Assembly (NCBI GenBank): GCA_964614215.1
Contig: CAZTKP010000148.1
Location: 1 to 6,549 of the forward strand
Reading direction: 5' to 3'
DNA from: CAZTKP01 sp964614215
GTDB lineage: Bacteria > UBP6 > UBA1177
DNA length: 6,549 nt
The notes beneath the pieces were generated by a model, which saw only the letters and a program-made list of their open reading frames with translations, was not told where the DNA came from and searched no databases. Position numbers and translations under genes: made by a program. Below are positions 1 through 5,784 of the stretch, in pieces (the stretch's first letter is position 1; each line of letters begins with the position of its first letter).

Positions 1-333
1 AGATCAGCGAAAAAATCAATAGTTCTGATCGATAACTATGTGGATGACACAGTTTTGACTCTTTTCTCAAAGCGGAAAAAGGGCGTAACCCTAAAAATTC
101 TGACAAAAATACCTGATAAAAAGATAGTTCTGGATGTCAAAAAGTTCAACGAACAGTTTCCACCTGCTGAAATTATTAAGTTCGATTGTTCCCATGACCG
201 TTTCATGATAATTGACGGGAAAGATCTTTATCATTTTGGCGCTTCACTTAAAGACCTTGGAAAAAAGTGGTTTGCATTTTCCAAAATGGATGTCGGGATC
301 GCCGATATGATTAGAAAAGTGAATAAGATCTAA
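1..333 (+). CDS. C-terminal part of a PLD-like / ORF6N-type protein (5' end outside window)
   Basis: The frame is open from base 1 to a TAA at 331-333, so the gene begins upstream of the window. The GTG at 40 is probably just an internal Val codon: the 13 codons before it read RSAKKSIVLIDNY and continue the fold. The visible 110 residues contain SIVLIDNYVDDTVL, then a Lys-rich stretch, then SHDRFMIID (bases 190-216). That is an H-x-R-x4-D pattern resembling a phospholipase D HKD half-site with Arg for Lys, followed by GASLKDLG. From memory, this arrangement matches the C-terminal half of ORF6N-domain or RhuM-like proteins, often found in accessory regions of bacterial genomes. Their biochemical role is not established, and the N-terminal domain is not visible here. 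An 86-base gap separates it from the next gene, so it is probably not part of the following operon. The family call is moderate; that it is a real coding 3' end is nearly certain. Confidence 0.72.
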   Translation, partial: RSAKKSIVLIDNYVDDTVLTLFSKRKKGVTLKILTKIPDKKIVLDVKKFNEQFPPAEIIKFDCSHDRFMIIDGKDLYHFGASLKDLGKKWFAFSKMDVGIADMIRKVNKI

Positions 334-381
334 AGCGAAAATTCTTTCGTAGCTACTAACTCTTTATTTTTCAATTCTTTG

Positions 382-390
382 TGGTAGTAT
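382..390 (+). promoter_or_regulatory. Possible extended -10 promoter for the nrdG-to-glycosyltransferase operon
   Basis: TGGTAGTAT has a TG one base before a 4/6 match to TATAAT (TAGTAT, 385-390). It lies in a T-rich gap about 30 bases upstream of the ATG at 420. The upstream -35 region (around 362-368, T-rich) is a poor match to TTGACA. It is weak, but it is the best candidate in the only gap before the seven-gene operon. Confidence 0.25.
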
Positions 391-409
391 TCTCAGGTTT
401 TTGTTTTTT

Positions 410-414
410 GGAGG
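410..414 (+). promoter_or_regulatory. Shine-Dalgarno deciding the nrdG start
   Basis: GGAGG lies five bases before the ATG at 420. The longer frame can also be opened at a GTG at 381, but that would add 13 residues (MVVFSGFCFLEEK) with no family resemblance and no SD of their own. The ATG at 420 is therefore the start. Confidence 0.85.
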
Positions 415-419
415 AAAAA

Positions 420-1136
420 ATGCTTCCGATAGTTGGTCAGCAGCAGACATCACTAATTGATTTTCCGGGACGTATTGCAACAGTATTTTTCTTTGCAGGT
501 TGTAACTTGAAGTGTGCATACTGCCATAATGGTACGATCCTTGAAGTAAAGAAGGAAATGATAATTCCGAAAGAGAAAATTCTTTCGGAAATAGAGAGAC
601 GTTCAAAGTTTATTGACGGTGTGTGTTTTACAGGTGGAGAGCCGACACTTTACGACGATCTTCTGGATTTTATGAAGGAAATAAAGGAAAAGTTCGGTAT
701 GGGCATTAAGATCGATACGAATGGTCTGAGACCGGAGTTTATTGAAAAAGCTCTTCCGTTAACCGACAGATTTGCCGTGGACATAAAAACCACAGCAGAT
801 CTATATCCGAAACTTGGAACGGAAATGAAAAAAGACGAGATAAGGGAAAAACTTCTTAAAACAAAAGAGCTTCTTGAGAAAGCGAAAGGAATAGATGTCG
901 AATACAGAACGACCATGTATCCGCCGATCGTCGAAAGTTACGAGAGGATATATAAAATGTTCGAGTTCATTCCTGCTAATGCCGAGTATTACCTCCAGCG
1001 TTTTATCGGAGAGAATGCTCAGTCAATGGAGGCACGAAACGTTAAAGGGTATAATGTGGACCAGCTTGAAAGAATGGCCATGGAACTTCGTAGAAACACC
1101 CGCAGAGAGAAAATTTTTGTAAGATCTTACGCCTGA
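420..1136 (+). CDS. nrdG: Radical SAM activating protein, NrdG2-like (anaerobic ribonucleotide reductase activase family)
   Basis: A 238-residue radical SAM protein. Cys28, Cys32 and Cys35 form the CxxxCxxC motif (GCNLKCAYCHNG) that binds a [4Fe-4S] cluster and S-adenosylmethionine. GGEP at residues 72-75 is the SAM-binding loop. The N-terminus (residues 5-17, VGQQQTSLIDFPG) is typical of the group annotated as anaerobic ribonucleoside-triphosphate reductase activating protein. Family members generate a 5'-deoxyadenosyl radical that places a glycyl radical on a partner enzyme in the cytoplasm under anoxic conditions. No nrdD or other glycyl-radical enzyme is visible in the window, so the partner is unknown and the reductase assignment rests on family similarity only. 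It is probably the first gene of the operon; the next start is 7 bases after its stop. A pyruvate-formate-lyase-activating or orphan radical SAM role cannot be excluded. The start at 420 rests on its SD at 410-414. Confidence 0.85.
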   Translation: MLPIVGQQQTSLIDFPGRIATVFFFAGCNLKCAYCHNGTILEVKKEMIIPKEKILSEIERRSKFIDGVCFTGGEPTLYDDLLDFMKEIKEKFGMGIKIDTNGLRPEFIEKALPLTDRFAVDIKTTADLYPKLGTEMKKDEIREKLLKTKELLEKAKGIDVEYRTTMYPPIVESYERIYKMFEFIPANAEYYLQRFIGENAQSMEARNVKGYNVDQLERMAMELRRNTRREKIFVRSYA

Positions 1137-1143
1137 GGGATCA

Positions 1144-2154
1144 ATGAAAAGATACATACTGGGAATTGAGAGCAGTTGTGATGATACTTCTGTGTCCGTC
1201 GTGGACTCGGATCTTAAGGTCATTTCTCTAAGAACTGTTTCTCAGAACAGTGTTCATTCTGTTTTCGGCGGCGTGATCCCTGAAATTGCCGCAAGAAATC
1301 ATATTGCCTGGATAATTCCTGCGATCGACCGTGCTCTCAATGAAAGCGGTTTAAAGCCCGATATGCTTGCGGCTGTTGCTGTTACTAACTATCCGGGACT
1401 TGTGGGCAGTCTTCTTGTCGGAGTTGCAGCTGCAAAAGGTCTGGCAATCGGCTGGAATAAACCCCTTATCGGGATAAATCACCTTGATGCTCATATTGCA
1501 AGCTCGTTTCTTGATAGAACTGATCGACCTCAGAAACCTTATCTCTCTCTTGTTGTTTCGGGTGGACACACTTCAATTATAGAAGTTACGGAAGAAGGTC
1601 AGACAGTTCTCGGTGAAACAATGGATGATGCTGCTGGAGAAGCATTTGACAAAGTTGCAAAGATGGCTGATCTGGGTTATCCGGGTGGTCCTGTGATAGA
1701 TGAACTTGCGTCAAAAGGCGATGGCTCGAAGTATAACCTGCCGTATTTGCTGAAGAATAATAATAAGTATGCTGAAGATGTTGTTTTTTCTTTCAGCGGG
1801 ATCAAGTCTGCGGTGAAACGTGTTCTTGAAGAAGGTGATGTCGATATGGCATCTTTGATGGCCGCTTTTCAGGACAGGATCGTTGAACTTATCGAAAGAA
1901 AGCTCAAATTAGTGTTGAGTCGAAAAAAATACAGTTCACTTGTCGTTTCAGGAGGAGTAAGTGCCAATTCAGGTGTCAGAAAAATGGTGGAAAAACTTTC
2001 TCTTGAGTATGGAATGGAGCTTTTCCTGCCTGAGCTTAAATATTGTCAGGATAACGGTGCAATGGTTGCAGCAGCGGCTTTTGAAAAGTTCAATAACGAC
2101 GATTTTTCAGGCATGGATCTTGATGTCTCTCCGACAGTGAGGTGCAGAAAATGA
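1144..2154 (+). CDS. tsaD: tRNA N6-adenosine threonylcarbamoyltransferase TsaD
   Basis: A 336-residue protein, normal for the family. TsaD transfers the threonylcarbamoyl group from threonylcarbamoyl-AMP (made by TsaC/TsaC2) to N6 of A37 in ANN-decoding tRNAs, working with TsaB and TsaE in the cytoplasm. Visible signatures are the N-terminal ASKHA motif GIESSCDDTSVSVVD (residues 7-21), GGVIPEIAARNH (42-53), metal-binding His113 and His117 in NHLDAH, VVSGGHTS, GEAFDKVAKM, SGGVSANS and the late metal ligand Asp302 in YCQDNGAMVA. One small oddity is TNYPGLVGSL at residues 81-90, where many homologues have Gly in place of Tyr83. The start has a good SD (GAGG at 1135-1138) overlapping the nrdG stop codon. 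The end overlaps rsmA by four bases (ATGA), implying coupled translation. Neither tsaB nor tsaE is in the window. Confidence 0.97.
   Translation: MKRYILGIESSCDDTSVSVVDSDLKVISLRTVSQNSVHSVFGGVIPEIAARNHIAWIIPAIDRALNESGLKPDMLAAVAVTNYPGLVGSLLVGVAAAKGLAIGWNKPLIGINHLDAHIASSFLDRTDRPQKPYLSLVVSGGHTSIIEVTEEGQTVLGETMDDAAGEAFDKVAKMADLGYPGGPVIDELASKGDGSKYNLPYLLKNNNKYAEDVVFSFSGIKSAVKRVLEEGDVDMASLMAAFQDRIVELIERKLKLVLSRKKYSSLVVSGGVSANSGVRKMVEKLSLEYGMELFLPELKYCQDNGAMVAAAAFEKFNNDDFSGMDLDVSPTVRCRK
2139..2144 (+). promoter_or_regulatory. Shine-Dalgarno inside tsaD deciding the rsmA start
   Basis: GAGGTG sits six bases before the ATG at 2151. A GTG at 2142 is in frame but lies within this SD, so it cannot use it. 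Starting at ATG 2151 also gives the usual ATGA overlap with the tsaD stop. Confidence 0.75.
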
Positions 2155-2960
2155 ACCTTAAGGAATTGAAAAAGCTCATAAAACAGACAGGAGCGCATGC
2201 AAGAAAGACCTTCTCGCAGAATTTTCTGCACAATGAGTACACTCTTTCAAGGATCGTCGAGTCCATTCCTGAAAATAGCGGATTTTACGTCGAAATAGGA
2301 GGCGGACTTGGTGCTTTAACGGAGTTTGCTGTTAAAAAAAAACTGTTCCCTCTGAAAGTTATTGATATTGATGACAGGATGCTGGAAGTTCTTGAGGAAA
2401 GGTTTTCAGATCATGCTCAGATACTTAGGGCCGACGGAGCAAAACTTGATGTTTCCGAGATTTTTGAGGGTAAAAAGGGTGTTGTTTTCGGAAATCTTCC
2501 ATATCAGGTGAGTTCGCCGGTCGTTATGAATACCTGTTTTAACAGTTCTCTCCTTGAGGGAGCGGTATTTCTGCTTCAGAAGGAAGTTGCCGAAAAATTC
2601 TGTGCAATGCCGGGTTCAAGAGAGTTCGGTCCTGTTGCGGCACTTATCCGGAAGGTGGGGTCTGCGGAGTATCTTTTTACTGTTGAACCTCAAGATTTTT
2701 ATCCTGCACCAAAGGTTCACAGCGCTGTTATCCGCATAAACTTTAAAGATCATAATGAGCTCAAACCGGAGCTGAAAAAATTTGCGGATATTATGCGGAT
2801 TCTCTTTTCAAACCGTAGAAAGACCCTGAACAATGTGTTTAAAGTAAATAGGATCGATCCGGAAATACTGGAAAATTTTAAAGAATATGCCAAAATGCGC
2901 TCAGAGGAACTTAGCTGGGAGATAATTTTGCAGTTAGCTCAAGAAATAGGGAGGAAATGA
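2151..2960 (+). CDS. rsmA: 16S rRNA (adenine1518-N6/adenine1519-N6)-dimethyltransferase RsmA (KsgA)
   Basis: A 269-residue Rossmann-fold methyltransferase that makes the four SAM-dependent methylations on the two adjacent adenines near the 3' end of 16S rRNA, a late step in 30S subunit assembly. Motifs in order are KTFSQNFL (residues 19-26), SAM-binding VEIGGGLGALT (47-57), acidic residues Asp72/Asp74 after strand 2, the catalytic FGNLPYQVSSPV (113-124, motif IV N-L-P-Y), FGPVAALI, DFYPAPKVHSAV and the C-terminal FSNRRKTLNNVF. In the glycine loop, Gly51 replaces the more usual Pro of GPGLG; this is probably tolerated. The start is ATG 2151, overlapping the tsaD stop by four bases; the preceding GTG at 2142 is disfavoured because it lies in the SD. 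The 3' end overlaps panB by one base. The pairing with tsaD is functionally sensible, since both modify translation RNAs. Confidence 0.96.
   Translation: MNLKELKKLIKQTGAHARKTFSQNFLHNEYTLSRIVESIPENSGFYVEIGGGLGALTEFAVKKKLFPLKVIDIDDRMLEVLEERFSDHAQILRADGAKLDVSEIFEGKKGVVFGNLPYQVSSPVVMNTCFNSSLLEGAVFLLQKEVAEKFCAMPGSREFGPVAALIRKVGSAEYLFTVEPQDFYPAPKVHSAVIRINFKDHNELKPELKKFADIMRILFSNRRKTLNNVFKVNRIDPEILENFKEYAKMRSEELSWEIILQLAQEIGRK
2949..2954 (+). promoter_or_regulatory. Shine-Dalgarno deciding between two adjacent panB ATGs
   Basis: GGGAGG ends two bases before the ATG at 2957 and five bases before the ATG at 2960. Two bases is too close for efficient initiation, so the second ATG, in the TGATG overlap with the rsmA stop, is the likelier start. 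Confidence 0.65.
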
Positions 2961-3721
2961 TGAAAAAAGTAACCTGCCCGATGCTTAAAAATAAAAAGGG
3001 AAAGAAAAAGATCACGATGGTTACCTGCTATGATGCAAGTTTTGCAAAACTTGTCGAAAAGGCGAAGATAGACTCAGTTCTTGTCGGCGACAGCCTCGGA
3101 ATGGTCATCAAGGGATGTGACACGACTCTTGATGTTGATCTTGAGGACGTGGTCTATCATGTAAAGGCCGTAAGAAAGGGTGCTCCTACACCTTTTCTCA
3201 TTGCAGACATGCCCTTTGGAAGTTACCAGAGTTCTTTGGAGCAGGGTGTGGACAGTGCTGTAAAACTGATGAAAGCCGGAGCTGAAGCGGTTAAGGTAGA
3301 GGGCGGAAGCGAAACGGCTCCTCTCATTTCAAGACTGGTGTCTTTCGGTATTCCTGTAATTGCCCATGTCGGGCTTACTCCTCAATATGTCAATAAATTC
3401 GGCGGGTTCGGCAAGAGAGGGAAGACCGAGGCTGAAAGGAACTACATACTTGAATCAGCTAAAATAGTTGCAGATGCAGGAGCTGACATGATCGTTCTTG
3501 AATCGATCCCGGATGAGCTTGCAAAAGAAATTACAGAGATTTTAAACATTCCGACTATCGGAATCGGAGCAGGCAGGGATACTGACGGTCAGGTTCTTGT
3601 TATTTACGATCTGCTCGGCATGGATGAAAATTTCAATCCATCCTTTCTCAAGAAATACTGCAATCTTGATGAAGTTATCACAAAAGCTCTCAAAGATTAC
3701 AGTTCGGATGTGAAAAACTGA
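2960..3721 (+). CDS. panB: 3-methyl-2-oxobutanoate hydroxymethyltransferase PanB
   Basis: A 253-residue TIM-barrel enzyme, close to the usual family length. PanB transfers a hydroxymethyl group from 5,10-methylene-tetrahydrofolate to 2-oxoisovalerate, giving ketopantoate, the first committed step of pantothenate and hence CoA synthesis. Visible are the N-terminal MVTCYDASFAKLVEKA, Mg2+-ligand Asp44 in VLVGDSLGMV, the second ligand Asp in IADMPFGSY, the third ligand Glu in AVKVEGG, HVGLTPQ, the likely catalytic Glu in LESIPDELA, and the closing signature IGIGAG followed by DGQVLV. The start is set at the second of two consecutive ATGs because of SD spacing; starting at 2957 would add one Met. 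It overlaps rsmA by one base and moaA by one base (TGATG at both ends). panC and panD are not in the window, so this gene appears separated from the rest of its pathway. Confidence 0.97.
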   Translation: MKKVTCPMLKNKKGKKKITMVTCYDASFAKLVEKAKIDSVLVGDSLGMVIKGCDTTLDVDLEDVVYHVKAVRKGAPTPFLIADMPFGSYQSSLEQGVDSAVKLMKAGAEAVKVEGGSETAPLISRLVSFGIPVIAHVGLTPQYVNKFGGFGKRGKTEAERNYILESAKIVADAGADMIVLESIPDELAKEITEILNIPTIGIGAGRDTDGQVLVIYDLLGMDENFNPSFLKKYCNLDEVITKALKDYSSDVKN

Positions 3722-4521
3722 TGAAAGACAGCTTCAGAAGAACTATAAACTATCTGCGGATATCTGTTACCGACAGGTGTAATCTGCGCTGTACCTACTG
3801 TATGCCGCCTGAGGGTGTTCCTCCCATTGATCATACTTCAGTCATGTCTTTTGAAGAGATTTATGACTTTACCGAAACGGCTGTGAAAATGGGGATAACG
3901 AAGGTCAGACTCACGGGGGGTGAACCTCTTGTCAGAAAGGGTATCGATAACCTGGTCAAGATGCTTTCACAGATCGAAGGGATAAAGGAACTGTGTATGA
4001 CAACTAACGGAATTCTTTTAACAAAGTATGCTCAGATCCTTAAAGATAAGGGTCTTGACAGAGTTAATATCAGCCTTGACGCCATTGATCCTGATGAATA
4101 CAGAAAAATAACGAGGCTGGGAGATGTCAGAGATGCTCTCGCAGGGATCAATGCCGCAGTAAAGGCAGGTTTTAGGAACATAAAGATCAATACTGTAATT
4201 GAAAAAAGCTGTGGTGAAAGAAACTGCCAGGATGTTGCGAAGTTCTGTCAGGAAAACGGCTTTGAACATAGACAGATAAGAAGGATGGATCTTGAAAGTG
4301 GAGAGTTCTGGCCTGTACTCGGAGGAGAAGGCGGCAACTGCTTAAGATGTTCAAGACTTAGACTTACAAGTGACGGAAAAGTTCTCCCTTGTCTGTTTTC
4401 AGATATTTCTTTTAGTGTAAGAGAGCTCGGAGCTCAAAAGGCAATTGAGATGGCGGTGAAAAATAAACCTGAAAAGGGTGAGATAAGTACGGACAATCAT
4501 TTTTATTCGGTCGGAGGTTAA
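3721..4521 (+). CDS. moaA: GTP 3',8-cyclase MoaA, short form
   Basis: A radical SAM enzyme that, in the MoaA family, converts GTP to 3',8-cyclo-GTP, the first step of molybdenum cofactor synthesis. The N-terminal cluster motif is Cys20, Cys24 and Cys27 (DRCNLRCTYC), preceded by Arg13 in YLRIS; GGEP is at 66-69. The C-terminal cluster motif Cys207-x2-Cys210-x13-Cys224 is intact, with Arg212 and Arg214 in CSRLRL matching the GTP-contacting arginines. The protein ends in Gly-Gly, like functional MoaA tails. It has 266 residues, about 60 fewer than typical MoaA. The missing part lies mainly between the barrel (GFEHRQIRRMD, about residue 180) and the second cluster. The downstream moaC strongly supports the role. 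It has no good SD and starts in a TGATG overlap with panB, so translation probably depends on coupling. It could alternatively be a MoaA paralogue, but the preserved residues make that less likely. Confidence 0.88.
   Translation: MKDSFRRTINYLRISVTDRCNLRCTYCMPPEGVPPIDHTSVMSFEEIYDFTETAVKMGITKVRLTGGEPLVRKGIDNLVKMLSQIEGIKELCMTTNGILLTKYAQILKDKGLDRVNISLDAIDPDEYRKITRLGDVRDALAGINAAVKAGFRNIKINTVIEKSCGERNCQDVAKFCQENGFEHRQIRRMDLESGEFWPVLGGEGGNCLRCSRLRLTSDGKVLPCLFSDISFSVRELGAQKAIEMAVKNKPEKGEISTDNHFYSVGG
4513..4517 (+). promoter_or_regulatory. moaC Shine-Dalgarno embedded in the moaA Gly-Gly codons
   Basis: The last codons of moaA read GGA GGT TAA. They encode the functional diglycine tail and also form a GGAGG ribosome site five bases before the moaC ATG at 4523, so one sequence serves both purposes. 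Confidence 0.8.
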
Positions 4522-4522
4522 G

Positions 4523-4984
4523 ATGTCATCACAGTTCAGTCATGTTGACAGTAAGGGAAAAGCTGAAATGGTCGATGTTTCTTCAAAACCTGACCAGTTG
4601 AGAAAGGCTGTTGCCGGCGGCCATATATACCTAAGTGAAAAGACGATAGAGCTGATAAAGAACAATGAAATGAAAAAAGGTGATGTTCTCACCGTTGCAA
4701 AGATAGCCGGAATTATGGGTGGAAAAAAGACAAGTGAACTTATTCCGCTTTGTCATCCGCTTCTTATCTCCAAGATAGATGTAATGCTTACTCTTACAGA
4801 AAACAGTGTCTACGCTGAAAGTTTTGCTCAGTGTACAGGAAAGACAGGAATAGAGATGGAAGCGCTGACTGCTGTTAACGTTGCTCTTCTAACAGTTTAT
4901 GACATGTGTAAGGCAGTCGATAAGAATATGAAAATGAGTGATATCAGGCTTCTTGAAAAGACAAAGGATGACCTTCACGGATGA
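4523..4984 (+). CDS. moaC: Cyclic pyranopterin monophosphate synthase MoaC
   Basis: A 153-residue protein of the MoaC family, which rearranges 3',8-cyclo-GTP from MoaA into cyclic pyranopterin monophosphate, the second step of molybdenum cofactor synthesis. Visible motifs are SHVDSKGKAEMVDVSSK (residues 6-22), Lys51 before GDVLTVAKIAGI, the LCHPL loop with His78, TGIEMEALTAVNVALLTVYDMCK (106-130) including Glu111 and Glu113, and the active-site pair Asp127 and Lys130. The C-terminus ends EKTKDDLHG and lacks the GGKSG-like tail usual after the RLLEK motif, so it is slightly short. moaA stops one base before the moaC start, and its stop overlaps the next gene by four bases (ATGA). The strong SD at 4513-4517 suggests it is translated at least as well as moaA. 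No moaB, moaD, moaE or mogA is visible nearby. Confidence 0.96.
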   Translation: MSSQFSHVDSKGKAEMVDVSSKPDQLRKAVAGGHIYLSEKTIELIKNNEMKKGDVLTVAKIAGIMGGKKTSELIPLCHPLLISKIDVMLTLTENSVYAESFAQCTGKTGIEMEALTAVNVALLTVYDMCKAVDKNMKMSDIRLLEKTKDDLHG

Positions 4985-5715
4985 AGATATCTGTCATCAC
5001 AACTGTAAAAAATGATAGGAAAGGTTTTTCTCAGACATTAAATTCTGTTGCAGAGCAAAGTTACGAAAATATTGAATACATTGTCATTGATGCTTCTGAT
5101 GAAGGTCAGGAAATTGATAAAAGTGTTCTTAAAAATATAAAGGTAGAGAATCAGAAAGACAGTTCACCTTACGAAGGCATGAATAAAGGAATAAAAGAAG
5201 CTACAGGTGATGTCGTGGCACTTTTACATGCGGGAGATGTTCTTATTTCAAAAGATACAGTGTCTCATGTTGTTCAGACTTTTTTAAGCTCAAAAGCAGA
5301 TGCAGTTTACGGAGACATTGTTTATCACGCAAAGGATGATACTTCGAAAGTAGTTCGTAAATGGGTGGCCGGGAAACTTGAAAAAAAAGATCTTGAAAAT
5401 GGAGTCTTTCCACCACACACAGCTCTTTTTATAAAGAGAGATGTTTATGAAAAGACTGGTTATTTCGATGCGGATTTTAAGATAACTGCCGATGCTGATC
5501 TGATGCTGAGGATGTTCAGGCTTGAAGGGTTTAAAGTCGAGTACATGAATGAAATTCTGCTTTCAATGAGGATCGGTGGAAGGAGTAACCGCAACCTGCT
5601 TTCAGTAATAAAAGGTAATCTTGAATTTGTTAAAATACTTAGAAAACAAAAAGTCGCCAATCCCGTTCTAAAGATGGTCAGGAAGGTTCTTTCAAAGGTG
5701 TCGCAGTATTTTTGA
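4981..5715 (+). CDS. Family 2 (GT-A) glycosyltransferase, WcaE-like
   Basis: A 244-residue GT-A fold glycosyltransferase. The N-terminus MKISVITTVKND is the nucleotide-sugar-binding strand of family 2. SYENIEYIVIDASDEG follows the usual Q-x-[YF]-x-N-x-E-x-I-V-I-D pattern. SSPYEGMNKGIKEATGD (residues 61-77) corresponds to the [GI]-Y-D-A-M-N-K-G-I motif. The metal-site region reads HAGD (83-86), where relatives often have N-A-D-D or N-S-D-D. PPHTALF (144-150) and the ADADLMLRMF acceptor/base region (170-179) are typical. No membrane segment is visible, so it probably works on the cytoplasmic side on a lipid-linked or nascent surface glycan. Donor and acceptor cannot be read from the sequence. 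It overlaps moaC by four bases with only a distant AAGGA upstream, so it is presumably coupled. It is the last gene of the operon and the only one without a housekeeping role. Confidence 0.9.
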   Translation: MKISVITTVKNDRKGFSQTLNSVAEQSYENIEYIVIDASDEGQEIDKSVLKNIKVENQKDSSPYEGMNKGIKEATGDVVALLHAGDVLISKDTVSHVVQTFLSSKADAVYGDIVYHAKDDTSKVVRKWVAGKLEKKDLENGVFPPHTALFIKRDVYEKTGYFDADFKITADADLMLRMFRLEGFKVEYMNEILLSMRIGGRSNRNLLSVIKGNLEFVKILRKQKVANPVLKMVRKVLSKVSQYF

Positions 5716-5784
5716 AATCCCCTAAATCCCCTTTGACAAGGGGACTTGATTTGTTCCCCCTTGAGAAAGGGGGCTAGGGGGATT
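5716..5784. repeat. Palindromic intergenic element with two GC hairpins inside an outer inverted repeat
   Basis: The outer arms are AATCCCCTA (5716-5724) and TAGGGGGATT (5775-5784), complementary except for one bulged base. Inside are two hairpins. Hairpin 1 is CCCCTT (5728-5733) pairing with AAGGGG (5738-5743) around TGAC. Hairpin 2 is CCCCCTT (5756-5762) pairing with AAGGGGG (5767-5773) around GAGA. They are joined by a T-rich linker (5744-5755). The element starts directly after the glycosyltransferase stop and fits a small dispersed extragenic palindrome (REP or MITE-like). Similar C-run/G-run palindromes occur repeatedly between genes in diverse bacteria, but whether this one is repeated in its own genome cannot be seen here. 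No transposase and no clear target-site duplication are visible. Confidence 0.75.

Noticed and set aside
335..350. Hairpin after the first gene as a rho-independent terminator
   Set aside because: The stem is only about five mostly A-T pairs and no T-run follows directly, so it is too weak to call.
381..419. Alternative GTG start of the nrdG-like gene
   Set aside because: No SD precedes it, the extra residues match nothing in the family, and a strong SD serves the ATG at 420.
364..606. Minus-strand open frame over the start of the radical SAM gene
   Set aside because: It lies opposite strongly motif-supported coding sequence and its predicted product shows no family pattern; it is a shadow.
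895..1122. Plus-strand open frame inside the radical SAM gene
   Set aside because: It is out of frame with a clear gene, has no SD and a low-complexity Ser/Arg-rich product.
2142..2150. Alternative GTG start of rsmA
   Set aside because: It sits inside the GAGGTG ribosome site of the ATG at 2151.
4018..4269. Minus-strand frame inside moaA
   Set aside because: It overlaps the conserved barrel region of moaA completely and resembles no known protein.
3721..4521. moaA as a frameshifted or internally deleted pseudogene
   Set aside because: The frame is uninterrupted, both cluster motifs and the Gly-Gly tail are intact, and the joints with panB and moaC are clean, so a functional short form fits better.
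5716..5784. Cloverleaf-like palindrome as a tRNA or structured ncRNA gene
   Set aside because: There is no T-loop, anticodon-stem or CCA-like signature, and the self-complementarity on both strands fits a DNA repeat better.
5716..5784. The paired C-run/G-run hairpins as a CRISPR array
   Set aside because: There are only two short inverted units with unequal, short linkers and no regular direct repeats.
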